Source: Branchinecta lynchi (Eukaryota; Arthropoda; Branchiopoda; Anostraca; Branchinectidae). Taken from it: DNA of 64,000 nucleotides. Each line of letters starts with the position of its first letter. Positions within the stretch are counted from its first letter, which is position 1. The stretch spans positions 25,872,533 to 25,936,532 of the forward strand of contig JAKZAP010000001.1 in the NCBI GenBank assembly GCA_023053575.1, given 5' to 3'. Made by a program: the position numbers and the translations under genes. A model generated the notes under the pieces. That model did no database searches. It was given only the letters and a program-made list of their open reading frames with translations, and was not told the origin of the DNA. Shown in pieces: positions 33,937 to 43,384 of the stretch.

Positions 33937-33957
33937 GAAGAAGCTTCATTGGAGACA
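33937..33957 (+). CDS. Candidate 21-nt ankyrin microexon (unproven)
   Basis: A 21-nt segment between TACTAATGAGTGTCTTTTCT...CTTCAG and a consensus GTAAGT donor. It lies in the intron joining the linker exon (phase 2 exit) to the first ZU5 exon. Inserted there it adds exactly seven residues, KKLHWRQ, with no stop and no frame change, giving ...NIG-KKLHWRQ-FLVSF instead of ...NIG-FLVSF. The splice signals are better than those of several certain exons. Vertebrate ankyrins also vary their linker by small exons. No protein homology can be claimed for seven residues. Confidence 0.35.
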
Positions 33958-34499
33958 GTAAGTTTGACCCGCCGTTAGGCTATACTTCTTCTAGTATGTT
34001 TTCTTAGGATGTGTTTTCCAACAATGAGCTTTGTAGTTCTTGCAGGATAGCCAAGTACGAACAGAGGCGCGTTTTGTCGCCACACCTGAGATTGGAACTC
34101 TTTTTCATGTGGTGACGATTATGCATAATACGTCATGCCGAGTGGATGTTCATTTGAGCTTGACTTGACTCGACTGCCTGCCTAGGTGTATTTTTATCCA
34201 TAGAAACTCGCGACGAATTTGAGACAGTTTAGGGCAAAGACATAACATAACAGTAGGAAAGACAGGAAACTCCGCTGGAATCGCTTCGTGGAAAGGAGCT
34301 GCTGCTCTCTAACGTTTGGTGTTTCTCCAACTATAAACGATAAAGTGAGAGTATACGAACAAAAATGTACATGAACAAAGAGAATCTGCAAACAACAGTA
34401 CGGCATTCATAATATCCAATGATGAATTGCCATGACCAGACGTGCTAAAGAAACAATAACAGTCACAAATTTAAGCTATCTGAAGTGGGAATAAGCGAT
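33958..34499. other. Ankyrin intron, nothing recognised
   Basis: About 540 bp with no structured feature. The minus-strand ORF at 34194-34406 has no family features. Confidence 0.5.
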
Positions 34500-34870
34500 T
34501 GTCCCGTGAAAAACTCAGCCAGCAGTCAGCAATAAAGTCAGAAGCCAGAAACCAGAATTGTCAAACTTGATGAAGTTTGAGAGAAGAGAGTTGGGCAGAG
34601 GCAAAATAGCCAAACAATTTATTCAAACAATGTTTGCAACGGATACGTCAGCTATGATTTTTCATCAGCGATATTTCGGCCCTTCTTGGCAAGGGTCCTC
34701 GTCAGGCTGTCAATCAGGCTGATTACAGGTTTGTTTCCTTCCCCGAAGTTGAACCAGAAGATTGACAGCCTGACGAGGACCCTTGCCAAGAAGGGCCGAA
34801 ATATCGCTGATGAAAAATCATAGCTGACGTATCCGTTGCAAACATTGTTTGAATAAATGTTTCAAAGTCA
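34500..34870. repeat. Foldback element with perfect 99-bp arms
   Basis: The left arm 34617-34715 and right arm 34760-34858 are exact reverse complements (99 bp) around a 44-nt centre. Each contains the core GAGGACCCTTGCCAAGAAGG or its complement, and ATCGCTGATGAAAAATCATA. The outer left flank (GAAGCCAGAAACCAGAATTG) is shared with the half copy at 31998-32180. In the ankyrin pre-mRNA this would form a long perfect hairpin. Non-coding. Confidence 0.9.
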
Positions 34871-35579
34871 GCTTGGGCTCAAAGAATATTTAGCCAAACA
34901 AGCCTGGCTAAACGTACACCAAGGAGTAAACGTGTAATTCTAAATCAAGTACTCTGGAAGGAATTTGACGAAGGGTGTATGCGTGACTTGTGTACCGGTC
35001 GAAATGTAACAGAGCGATCGTTTTAACGATAGACCACCCGCTAGTCGGCGCTAGTTATCGCGGCTTATTAGGGTTTCGTTCTTTCCACTGTTAATGTCTT
35101 TGGTTTAGGGATTCGCGGTATGGGTACTGTGAGAGGATTCGAAATATTTAACACTATTTGTAACGTTATGGAATATTTAACAAAAAGTCGGAGGCTTGTT
35201 CATCAGTGAGGTTGATGTTGAGAATTGAACGCTCCGAACGTCGGTGTTTTTCAAGGATGAAGGAGATACTTACAGCAGAACAGAGCTCTTGTCTCTCAAC
35301 TCTTACGGAAGAAGGTTAGAACGACCCCTGTTCTAACTTAGAACAGAGGTCGCGCTCCTTGTCTTTGTCGGCCTGAGATACAATTGTAGAATATTTCGCT
35401 CATTTATACCTAATCATCGGGATTTTGAAAAAAAAATGTGTTCTTTTTAGCGTATTTTGAACATTTAGCCTAGACGATGGGCTCTTTAATTTAAAACATT
35501 TCATAACAGTACAAACCGATCACTGGAGCCGGCAGGGATAGAAGCTCGTTAGCTCGGCCCCATAATATATTTAATTAGT
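34871..35579. other. Ankyrin intron, nothing recognised
   Basis: 0.7 kb with no supported feature. Confidence 0.45.
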
Positions 35580-35926
35580 AACTTTTAATTCAGCTTTCAA
35601 CATAAACTAACATACAAACTAACATAACAAACAAACAAAAACAACACTATGGTACAACATCGATGTATCTCCAGCAAATGCCTCAATAAACTGGTAGATT
35701 GTGGAAAATGGGGTTTGCTGCCACGATGATAAGACAATTCTCCGACCGCTATAACCTTACAACCAAGGATGACCGGGCTTTACGAGCAAGTTCAGCAAAA
35801 CTGCAGCAATGGTTCTGGACAAATGCCTGACTTATGCTTTCTCGAGCCGGCAGACGAATCAGACGCCTAAATAGTCTCCTGTAACAAGCCTCCAGATTAC
35901 AGTACGACCTGTAGATTTCATTCCCC
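35580..35926 (-). pseudogene. LINE reverse-transcriptase C-terminal fragment
   Basis: The minus strand reads NLEACYRRLFRRLIRLPARE then SISQAFVQNHCCSFAELARK, ARSSLVVRL, a stop, and RSENCLII. This matches the C-terminal region of several LINE clades (pattern Y-K-LFRR-LP-R-S-S-FV-F-LRK-SL-RL-S-N-I). An (AAAC)n-like stretch at about 35620-35640 may be the 3' tail. It is interrupted on its 5' side by the Harbinger-like element at 35930. Confidence 0.65.
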
Positions 35927-35929
35927 TAA

Positions 35930-36700
35930 AGGTGCTTTCACATTGCCTTTCACACTGGCTTAAGTGGTTACGTGGCCCCTTCATACTGGTCTACTTAAGG
36001 TGCTTAAGGCCGAATTCTTTTCGTAACTCAAGAACGTACCGACGTAACTTAGGCTACGTAAGACAAATTTGTAAGTAGACTTCAACTCTACTTAAGGACT
36101 TGCGCTACGTATGACAGTCCCAAACTTCAGAAACATGGACTTTCTAGATGAGAAACTCACTGACTTTGTGCGAGAAAAGGGCGTACTTGTAAATCCCCAA
36201 ACATGCAGATTACAAGAATAAAAATATGCATATAAATGCCTGGAGTATTTCACCAGGCATTAGCCTACCACAGGAGTGTAAAGAAAACTGGCTTTTATTT
36301 ACAGTATTTTGTATTAAAACAATCATCAAGTCATTCTAACCACACCCGTCTCAAAAAGATCCCTGCAATTCCTTTTTTGTGCCAAGACACAGACCATGGT
36401 GGACTAAGAAAGTAATCAGCAAGTTTGGCACGCAGGTCCCTGGTTTCACTTGCGGAAAAAATGCTACACCAGTATCCCTAGCATTGCTTGCCAGTCTTTC
36501 AGGTCACAGCACGTTTGCTGACCAGAAAATTGTGCGATCCTCGAAGCATTTAAAAAAAATATGCACTTCTGGATCAGGTGGAGCTTAGTTTGAATATGAA
36601 AGGGTTACGTAAGGTGTGAAAGGTCCACGTAACGTAAGATACTTAACGTAAGCTTAGCTAACTTAACGTAAGACCTTACGGATCCAATATGAAAGCACCT
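35930..36700. mobile_element. PIF/Harbinger-like non-autonomous transposon with TAA target duplication
   Basis: 771 bp with inverted ends AGGTGCTTTCACATTG and CAATATGAAAGCACCT, flanked on both sides by TAA (35927-35929 and 36701-36703). A 3-bp TWA duplication is characteristic of PIF/Harbinger. Subterminal regions are crowded with ACTTAAG and TTACGTAAG motifs, possible transposase-binding sites. Inside, 36135-36221 reads MDFLDEKLTDFVREKGVLVN before a stop. This resembles the start of a MADF/Myb-like DNA-binding domain, which Harbinger elements often carry next to the transposase, so the element may be an internal deletion derivative. It sits inside a LINE fragment. Confidence 0.8.
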
Positions 36701-36703
36701 TAA

Positions 36704-37383
36704 GGGCGAAAAGCGAGAAAAAACAACAATAGTTTTTAGCTATTGCTATGAAGATACGCTTGCCGCAGGAGACCAAAGAATCTCATCGAACCTTGTACTG
36801 GCAAATGCAAGTACACATGTCGTAAAGACGGATCAGATACTTCATACGAAATACTTACCTAAAAGCTAGAAAAAACGAAAAATTTATGTGATTGCAGATC
36901 CCGACAAGGAAAACTGTGTAAAAACCCAGTCCGTGGCCTTGTCTTCTTCAAAAGCCTTGCGTTTTCTTTGTGGGTGTAGGAGGGTAGATGCAGTTGTCGA
37001 GCAGCTTTTCCTGGAAAAGCTGGTTAAGAGAGCCATAGTGGTTTTATACTCGCCTTTCAGATGGACATTGAAATGTGCGCATCTACCGTGTTGGTGGTGT
37101 TGTCCACATCCGACTGTTTGTTTGCCAAATGCTTTTGATAGACTTCCAAGGCTTTAGCCAAGGCGCCTGCCATCTTAATAGCCCTCCGTGTCCTCCTGGA
37201 GTTTGCATTAATTGACGGTAGATTGTACTGGGCAAATAGTTTATGATATTCTATTGGCGAAATCCAAGCGTTTGTAAAACGACACAATTGTCGACCGAAA
37301 CAGAGAAGAATGGGACCTTAAACATGTACTTTCGCTTTCTCGTACACTCACTTTGAATCGATGTGATTGATTTCGTTTTACAG
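36704..37383. other. Ankyrin intron before the ZU5 exon
   Basis: 0.7 kb. Overlapping ORFs occur on both strands (36888-37157 + and 37057-37287 -). Neither shows a recognisable family. It ends with the acceptor TTTCGTTTTACAG. Confidence 0.5.
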
Positions 37384-37608
37384 GTTTTTGGTCAGTTTCA
37401 TGGTCGATGCCCGTGGAGGTGCTATGAGGGGATGCCGCCACTCTGGCGTTCGTGTCATAGTGCCGCCGCGTAAGGCTGCTGCCCCAACCCGGATCACCTG
37501 TCGCTATGTCAAAAAGGATAAAGTGACGCACCCCCCGCCTCTGATGGAGGGAGAAGCTCTTGCCAGTCGTGTTCTGGAGCTTGGACCGACAGGAACTAAG
37601 TTCTTAGG
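37384..37608 (+). CDS. Ankyrin exon: first ZU5 domain, N-terminal part (spectrin binding)
   Basis: 225 nt, phase 2 to 2, acceptor TTTTACAG, donor GTAAGG. It reads [20 protein letters not shown], then [40 protein letters not shown] and [15 protein letters not shown]. This is the start of ZU5-N, the beta-sandwich that binds beta-spectrin and ties membrane proteins to the spectrin-actin skeleton. The VDARGG segment contains the DAR triplet reported as essential for spectrin binding in vertebrate ankyrin-[14 protein letters not shown] and [10 protein letters not shown] are near-invariant in the family. Confidence 0.97.
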
Positions 37609-38231
37609 GTAAGGAGTATTCGTGTAGACATGTTGAAAGAATCAGTCTACTACAAACCGCTGATTTGGTATGCCTTGTTTCTAACTCTGGATAGCAATGC
37701 CAAGTGTTGGGTACACTAAACCAGTAAAATATTTGTGTAAAACATGACTCAGAACGTTAAAGTCAGCTTGGTTATTTTCAGCAATATTTCAGACCTTCTT
37801 GATAAGGGTCCTCTTCAGACTGTAGCTGGAAAGAAACGAACCTGAAGCCTAAATATCGAAAAATATCCAATATAACTTCTTCCTCATTAAGTCATTTTAT
37901 GTGTGATTCGTCGCCAAAGATTTGAAAATCACTGATTTAGAAATCAACCGATCAGAATTCCTATATGTCTAGTGGAGTCGTCAGGGTTAGGTACCCAGCA
38001 TTTTGATAGATAGAAAGTTTAAAAATCGACCTTCGTAGTTACACAACCAAATTTGCAATTACTGTAAACAAAAATACAACAAAATGTCAATACACTTGAA
38101 AATCTGTCAAGCTTCGTTAAAAATTTTCACGAACTCTGGCATACAACTTTCTGCATATCTTGCGTGCTTTTTAGGTACAGGACAGAGTTTGGGTACCCTA
38201 GAACTTGTCATTCCTTCTTGTCGATTTCTAA
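37609..38231. other. Ankyrin intron with a single decayed foldback arm
   Basis: About 37760-37850 contains GTCAGCTTGG, CAATATTTCAGACCTTCTTG and AAGGGTCCTCTTCAG, one degraded arm of the foldback family. Nothing else seen. Confidence 0.5.
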
Positions 38232-39690
38232 CGTTTTGGTAAGGGGGAGGGAGGATTTGGGAGTGGAGAGGGAGAGATGGCACGGCTGAATCTAAGTCGG
38301 TGCTTACCTTTTTTCTGCGCTCCTGAAGTATTTTTCAGGTTAAGGTGTAGAATATCAAAATTCAGGGGCTTGTTGTAGACTGGAAAGAATAATCCGTAAT
38401 TTCCAATTTAGAGGTCCTTCCACTACGACTCCTCGATAGTGTTTTTCTTCCTCTTCATTTAGGATTACGTCAGTCAAATGCCTGACAGGGTGTGAAAGAG
38501 CACAGTTTTTGGTCAGATAGAATAAAATAAACTGTTTCGTTTTGTTTTGCTGAGTTTTCAGTAAGATAAAATCAGTTTTTAATCTGTACCAGTGGGGAAA
38601 ATAGGGTGAGGCGTTGGGGGCAACTTCTTATCGGCAAATCCGCATTGTTTGACCGTAAATTTTCAAGTTCTGTCGGTAAAATTTGGGGTAAATTTTTGCT
38701 TAGTTTTCAGTAAGGTCAAACCACTTTTTAATCTGTACCTGTTCCAAAACTAAGGGGGGGGGGGGGCAAATTCCCCCGTCACGGAAATACTTGTCGGTAA
38801 ATCCGTACTGTTTGAAGGTAAATTGTCTAGTTCTGTCGGTAAAATTTGGGCTTGGCTAACCACGAAAATGCTGCTCTGCTCTGTTAGAATTTCAGCGTTC
38901 AGGAAACCATGTACTTTTGATGAAGAGCGTGTTCCACTGTACTTACCGTAGCTACTACGCATTACGTCACAAATTCTGGTTTCGAGGCGTCAAGGGTAGA
39001 ACAAATTTTTCTATTTTCAGCAAGATATCGTGCCACGGGCTAATCTGGCTGATCACGTCACAGAGATTCGTGGTTACCACGTTTACTACGCTCCCGAGCG
39101 TGGTAAGCAAACAGTTACTATTAGTTACTACCTTGGGGAAGGTTGGAACTGTCAACGTAGTAACTGGAACGGAAGGTTGGAACGGAAATAATAACTAATA
39201 GTTACAATTGTTAGAAGGGTGGAACACGCTCAAGTTGCGAACCTCACGTGGGAGAAAATAAACAAAGGTGAACAAACCGCCAAGCGAGTTGGAACTTTCG
39301 GCGGAGAGTCTGCGCCTGTGGTCTCAGCTCCCGAGCTAATTGCTTTCCAGTAGGCTACGTGGGCGATATTTTTTGGAAAATTAAATTCCAGACAGTACGC
39401 TTCATAGCCCCCGTTGTAATGAAATAGAAGAGGGACAATTTCTTATACCAATTTGGCAAGTAATTTCGGATCCCGTGGGTCATTTCCTAATGCGTATAGT
39501 TAATTAAGTTTCCTGGTGGGCCAATCTTGCGACTAGAAATAAAAGAAAAATAATCAGTTTTAGGTCTTCTAATTTGTTCTCAGAAACGGAACCAGTGGAA
39601 TATTTTATGTTGGTCTTATCGCAAGAAGGTTTCTGCGAAATTTCGGGACCATTTCATGCTGAGGATTCGAATCCAAACTCGAAAAAAAAA
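38232..39690 (+). repeat. Left arm of giant inverted repeat
   Basis: Reads outward-in from GTTTTGGTAAGGGGGAGGGA through TCAGTCAAATGCCTGACAGG, a MITE (38925-39231) and TTCCTGGTGGGCCAATCTTG to about TCGCAAGAAGGTTTCTGCG. The reverse complement of this order is found at 41045-42283, at roughly 80% identity by eye. The arm includes a G-run at 38755-38766. Confidence 0.85.
38925..39231. mobile_element. MITE, GTGTTCCAC family (copy 2)
   Basis: Ends GAGCGTGTTCCAC and AGGGTGGAACACGCTC are inverted copies. The interior contains CTCCCGAGCGTGGTAAGC and TAGTAACTGGAACGG motifs. It occupies the same relative position in the left arm as the 41467-41755 copy in the right arm. Confidence 0.85.
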
Positions 39691-41044
39691 AAAAAAAAAA
39701 AATCATGTATATCTGTTACAGTTTAAAAAACAGAGGTGACAAAAAAGCACTGATGCCTAAGGCAAATAAACCATATTTCTAAGTTTCGTGTGTGCTTGTT
39801 ATAGTGTAGGTTTCCTCTTGGGAACCAGGGATGAATTTGGGGCTCTTTAACCACAGTATCCTACTTAAAGCACAGTTTGCAAAGATTGGGACAAGATTAG
39901 AATTTGCAGCCGATTCCTAAGATCAAGGTTTTGGGTTCGAATCAGGCCCGACAAGCAGAAGATTTGAATCCGGCCAAAAGGAAGAATCCTGGATTCGAAT
40001 CCGAAATTTTTATTTTAATCATTATATACCACAGCACATGCGCTATCGGCTCTCTCGGTATTTCGTTGGAACAACGATTTTAGAGCTGATGCGTAATCTT
40101 GTTTATCTTACCGGGAATTGTGTATGTCTTTGTGATGATAAGCGTAATTTGGTTTTCCTACGGCTAGTGCCGATTATTGGATGGGTTCCAGTCAAGACAA
40201 GGGGGAAAGTTGGATGAAATAGCGTCACAAGTAGGGTCTCTAGTGGCAAGTAATACTTGCGTTTTTGCAGATACCATGGTATCTGATACCACGGTCTAAA
40301 GTCGGTTTTGCAGTTACCGTGGTATCTGATACCGGCCGGACCGTGGTATCTATTCATTTCACTTTCATTATCACTAACACAAGAGTCTAGTGTTTTTGTC
40401 AAATTGATGGCAAAGAATTTACGTCACTCTAAATGTAGTGGCTATCGGTATATCTTTTGTGGATTTCCAAAAGCACACGTCGTTTTTGCAGAGCGAGCGT
40501 AGTACCAGATACCACGGTGACTGCAAAAATGACTGATTGCAGACCCGGTTACCGTGGTAACAGATACCATGGTATCTACAAAAACGCAACTAATGTTAGC
40601 GGTAAAATGTGCTCATCCAGGTTCACAAGTCGGAGCCTTGCTGGGAAGGCAGCTTATTTTTTACATTTAATATTTGAATACATTGACACATGTGACACAT
40701 CTAAGGGATTTGTATTTTTTTCTTCACCCAATGCCCTAGTAATGACGTTCAGAATGTGCACTGCTTGCATGGCAACCCAAAATTCAGACCCGGAGATTTC
40801 GAAATTTCAAAACCAGCCTGCATTTGCAGGATTAAATACGCTATGCGCGGAAAGGGCAAAGGTATCGGCAAATTTTGGTTAATTTTTCGGCAACGGCTTG
40901 CAATGCGTAGTTGGTAAATATTTCAAGCATAGAGGGATCGAATCCCGGAATCAACTCCGAAATTGAATCCGGATTCGAATCCTCACCACGAAATGGTGGA
41001 TTCGGATACGTACCCCTGTATTCGCATTCGAATACTTTCATAAT
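39691..41044. other. Centre of giant inverted repeat
   Basis: Contains an A-run at 39684-39702, a copy of the GAATCC-rich repeat (about 39655-40010), the MITE at 40259-40587, and GAATCC-rich sequence again at about 40940-41060. No coding sequence: the ORF at 40457-40882 is not recognisable. Confidence 0.6.
40259..40587. mobile_element. MITE with palindromic GATACCATGGTATC ends
   Basis: The left end GCGTTTTTGCAGATACCATG, GTATCTGATACC is mirrored by the right end GGTAACAGATACCATGGTAT, CTACAAAAACGC. Each end is itself an internal palindrome (AGATACCATGGTATCT), and further TACCGTGGTA and TACCACGG motifs are subterminal. 329 bp, non-coding, superfamily unknown. Confidence 0.8.
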
Positions 41045-42283
41045 CGGATTCCCCCATCTCTGTACATGTCCCGAAATTTTGCAGAAACCTTCTTGCGACA
41101 AGATCAACAAAAAGTCTTACAATGGTTCCGTTTCTGAAAACAAATTAGAAGTCCTAAATTGATTATTTTTCCTTTATTTCTGTCGCAAGAATAGCCTACC
41201 AGGAAACTTAATTAACTACTCGTTAAGAAAATGACCCACGGGAACCGAAATTACTTACCAGAAATTGCTACCAAAAATTATCCCTCTTCTATTTCATTAC
41301 AACGCTTACTGCCTGGAATTTTATTTTCCCAAACTTGTCGCTAACGTAGCCTACTTTAAAGCGATTTGCTCGGAGCTGGTCTAAGATCTCCGTTGCGGAG
41401 ATCTAACCCTCTTGGCGGGTCTATTCACCTTTGTTTATTTTCTGCCAGGTGAGATTCGCAACTTAAAGCGTGTTCCACCCTTCTAAAAATAGTAAATAGT
41501 AGTTCATGTTTTCGTTCCAACCTTGTGAAAAGTTACTACGCTGACCGTTTCAACTTTCCCGAAATAGTAAGTATTTGCTTACCACGCTCGGGAGCGTAGT
41601 AGGCGTGGTAACTACGAATCTTTGTGACTTGATTGGCCAGAATAGCCCGTGGCACGATATTTTGCTGAAAATAAAAAAATATGTTCCAGCCCCCCAGAAG
41701 CCAGAATTCGTGACCTCATTTGTAGTAATCACTTTAAGTAGGGTGGAACACGCTCTTCATCAAAACTACTTCGAACAGAGCAGTGGCTTAACTATATAGC
41801 CCATTTTTGCGGTTGGCCAAGTCCAAATTTTACCGACAGATCTTGACAATTTACGGTCAAACCGTGCGGATTTACCGACAAGAATCTTCGTTTGGGGGGG
41901 GGTGCCCTCAACGCCTCCCCCTAGCTTTGCCACTGGTGCAGATTAAAAACTGATCTGATCTTATTGAAAACTCAGCAAAACAAAACGAAGCAGTTTATTC
42001 TATCTGACTAGAAACTGCTCTTTGACACCCTGTCAGGCACTTGACTAAAGTAATTCTAAATGAAGAGGAAGATAATCGCTCCCAAGGATTCGTATAGTGG
42101 AAGGACCTCTGGATAGGAAATTAAGGATTATTCTTTCCAGTCTACGACAAACCCCTGAATTTAGATACTTTATACCTTAACCTCAAAACACTGCGCAGAA
42201 TAGAGCTAAGCACCGACTTGAGTTCAGCCATGGGATCTCACCCTATCCACTCCGAAATCCTCCCTCCCCCATACCAAAACGGT
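41045..42283 (-). repeat. Right arm of giant inverted repeat
   Basis: Reverse complement of 38232-39690: AGAAACCTTCTTGCGACAAG, CAGGAAACTTAATTAACTA, the MITE at 41467-41755, TCGGTAAA-type motifs in reverse, CCCTGTCAGGCACTTGACTA and finally CCTCCCCCATACCAAAACG. It is somewhat shorter because it lacks one of the two near-duplicate AATCTGTACC...GGTAAATCC blocks seen in the left arm. Confidence 0.85.
41467..41755. mobile_element. MITE, GTGTTCCAC family (copy 3)
   Basis: Starts AGCGTGTTCCACCC and ends GGGTGGAACACGCTC. The interior is the reverse complement of the copy at 38925-39231, as expected if the whole arm was duplicated in inverted orientation. Confidence 0.85.
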
Positions 42284-42369
42284 GTCTTCGGGAACTAGCC
42301 TCAGAATCTAAACGAAACAGAGGCGAAAGGTGGGGATTTGAGAAACTTATAAGGGAGCGAGGGATAATT

Positions 42370-42788
42370 TAAAGTTTAACTGAATAGCCAATTTATTTTC
42401 CTATCTTTTAACTGATTACACTGCATTACTAGGGATTTTTCTTATTTTCCCCTATTTACTCCAGTGTGAGGTTTAGAATATCTGCGGCCGTTTTCACAGC
42501 ACAAAATTCAACTATGACGCGAAAATTTTACTCAATACAAACGCAGCTTTTCAGTGGCCAGAGATCAGCTTGCGGAAGGTAACTCACTGCGTTACACTTA
42601 ACTATCGTAAATCGTTTTCGTCAAGCACACCACACAGGTACAAGCGTATAAAGGTGCCACAAATTCGACAGGGAAATTCCACTATATGAAATTCGATTAT
42701 TCGTGAATAGCGTTGAATAGCCTCTATAAGTGAATAAGTGATAGGAAACTAGATTGTCCTGTCTCAACCCTTTTCAGTTAAACTTTAA
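42370..42788 (+). mobile_element. TTAA-flanked MITE, family B (copy 1)
   Basis: TTAA, then AGTTTAACTGAATAGCC at the left and CCCTTTTCAGTTAAACT then TTAA at the right: inverted ends of about 17 bp next to TTAA on both sides. Relatives are at 53365-53869 and, decayed, at 59283-59630. Non-coding; possibly piggyBac-mobilised, inferred from TTAA only. Confidence 0.75.
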
Positions 42789-43112
42789 AAGGTAGAAAAG
42801 CAAGAAGGGTCCTTGATTTGCATGATTTAATGAGAAAACCTCGCCTGAAAGAGCTGTCCAGGTTCCTGCAGTTAACAGGAAGATTAGACAACTTTTAATT
42901 GGTAAGAACGCGATAAACAAAAGGTGGTAAAATGAGTGATCTTTTCGTCAATTCTGTTTTAGAGTGACGTTTACTACATTTGTAAATTGGGGGATTAAGA
43001 CAATGGTCAATTTTTAACCCGAGTTTCAGCGAGAATGTATGGCCTACCCCACCGAGTAATACACAGTAGTGTTCGATTTTATTGGTGGTACTGATTATTT
43101 CATTTTCTCTAG
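42789..43112. other. Ankyrin intron, nothing recognised
   Basis: 324 bp, ending in the acceptor CATTTTCTCTAG. Confidence 0.6.
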
Positions 43113-43273
43113 GCCTGTCATCATAGAAGTCCCTCACTTCGCGGCCCTTAGAGGAAGAGAGCGAGAAATAGTGATTTTAAGATCTGATAATGGAGAAACT
43201 TGGCGTGAGCACACGCTGGAAGCCACAGAAGAGGCAGTCCAAGAAGTTCTCAACGAAAGCTTCGATGGCGATG
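43113..43273 (+). CDS. Ankyrin exon: rest of first ZU5 domain
   Basis: 161 nt, phase 2 to 1, acceptor TTTCTCTAG, donor GTAAGC. After completing the glycine of KFLG it reads [20 protein letters not shown] then [52 protein letters not shown] is the family signature of ZU5-N. The following acidic linker is variable in other ankyrins. [13 protein letters not shown] is particularly close to fly ankyrin. Confidence 0.97.
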
Positions 43274-43384
43274 GTAAGCTCTTCTTCCCAAACTAAAAGG
43301 TTAAAGGAGTTGGGATCGGAAGCATATATATATATAACAAGAGCTACGAGCTCATATGGCACTTGTTACGAGTAGGCACGGCTC

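Noticed and set aside
36888..37287. Overlapping ORFs on both strands before the ZU5 exon.
   Set aside because: No family features on either strand and no supporting splice context.
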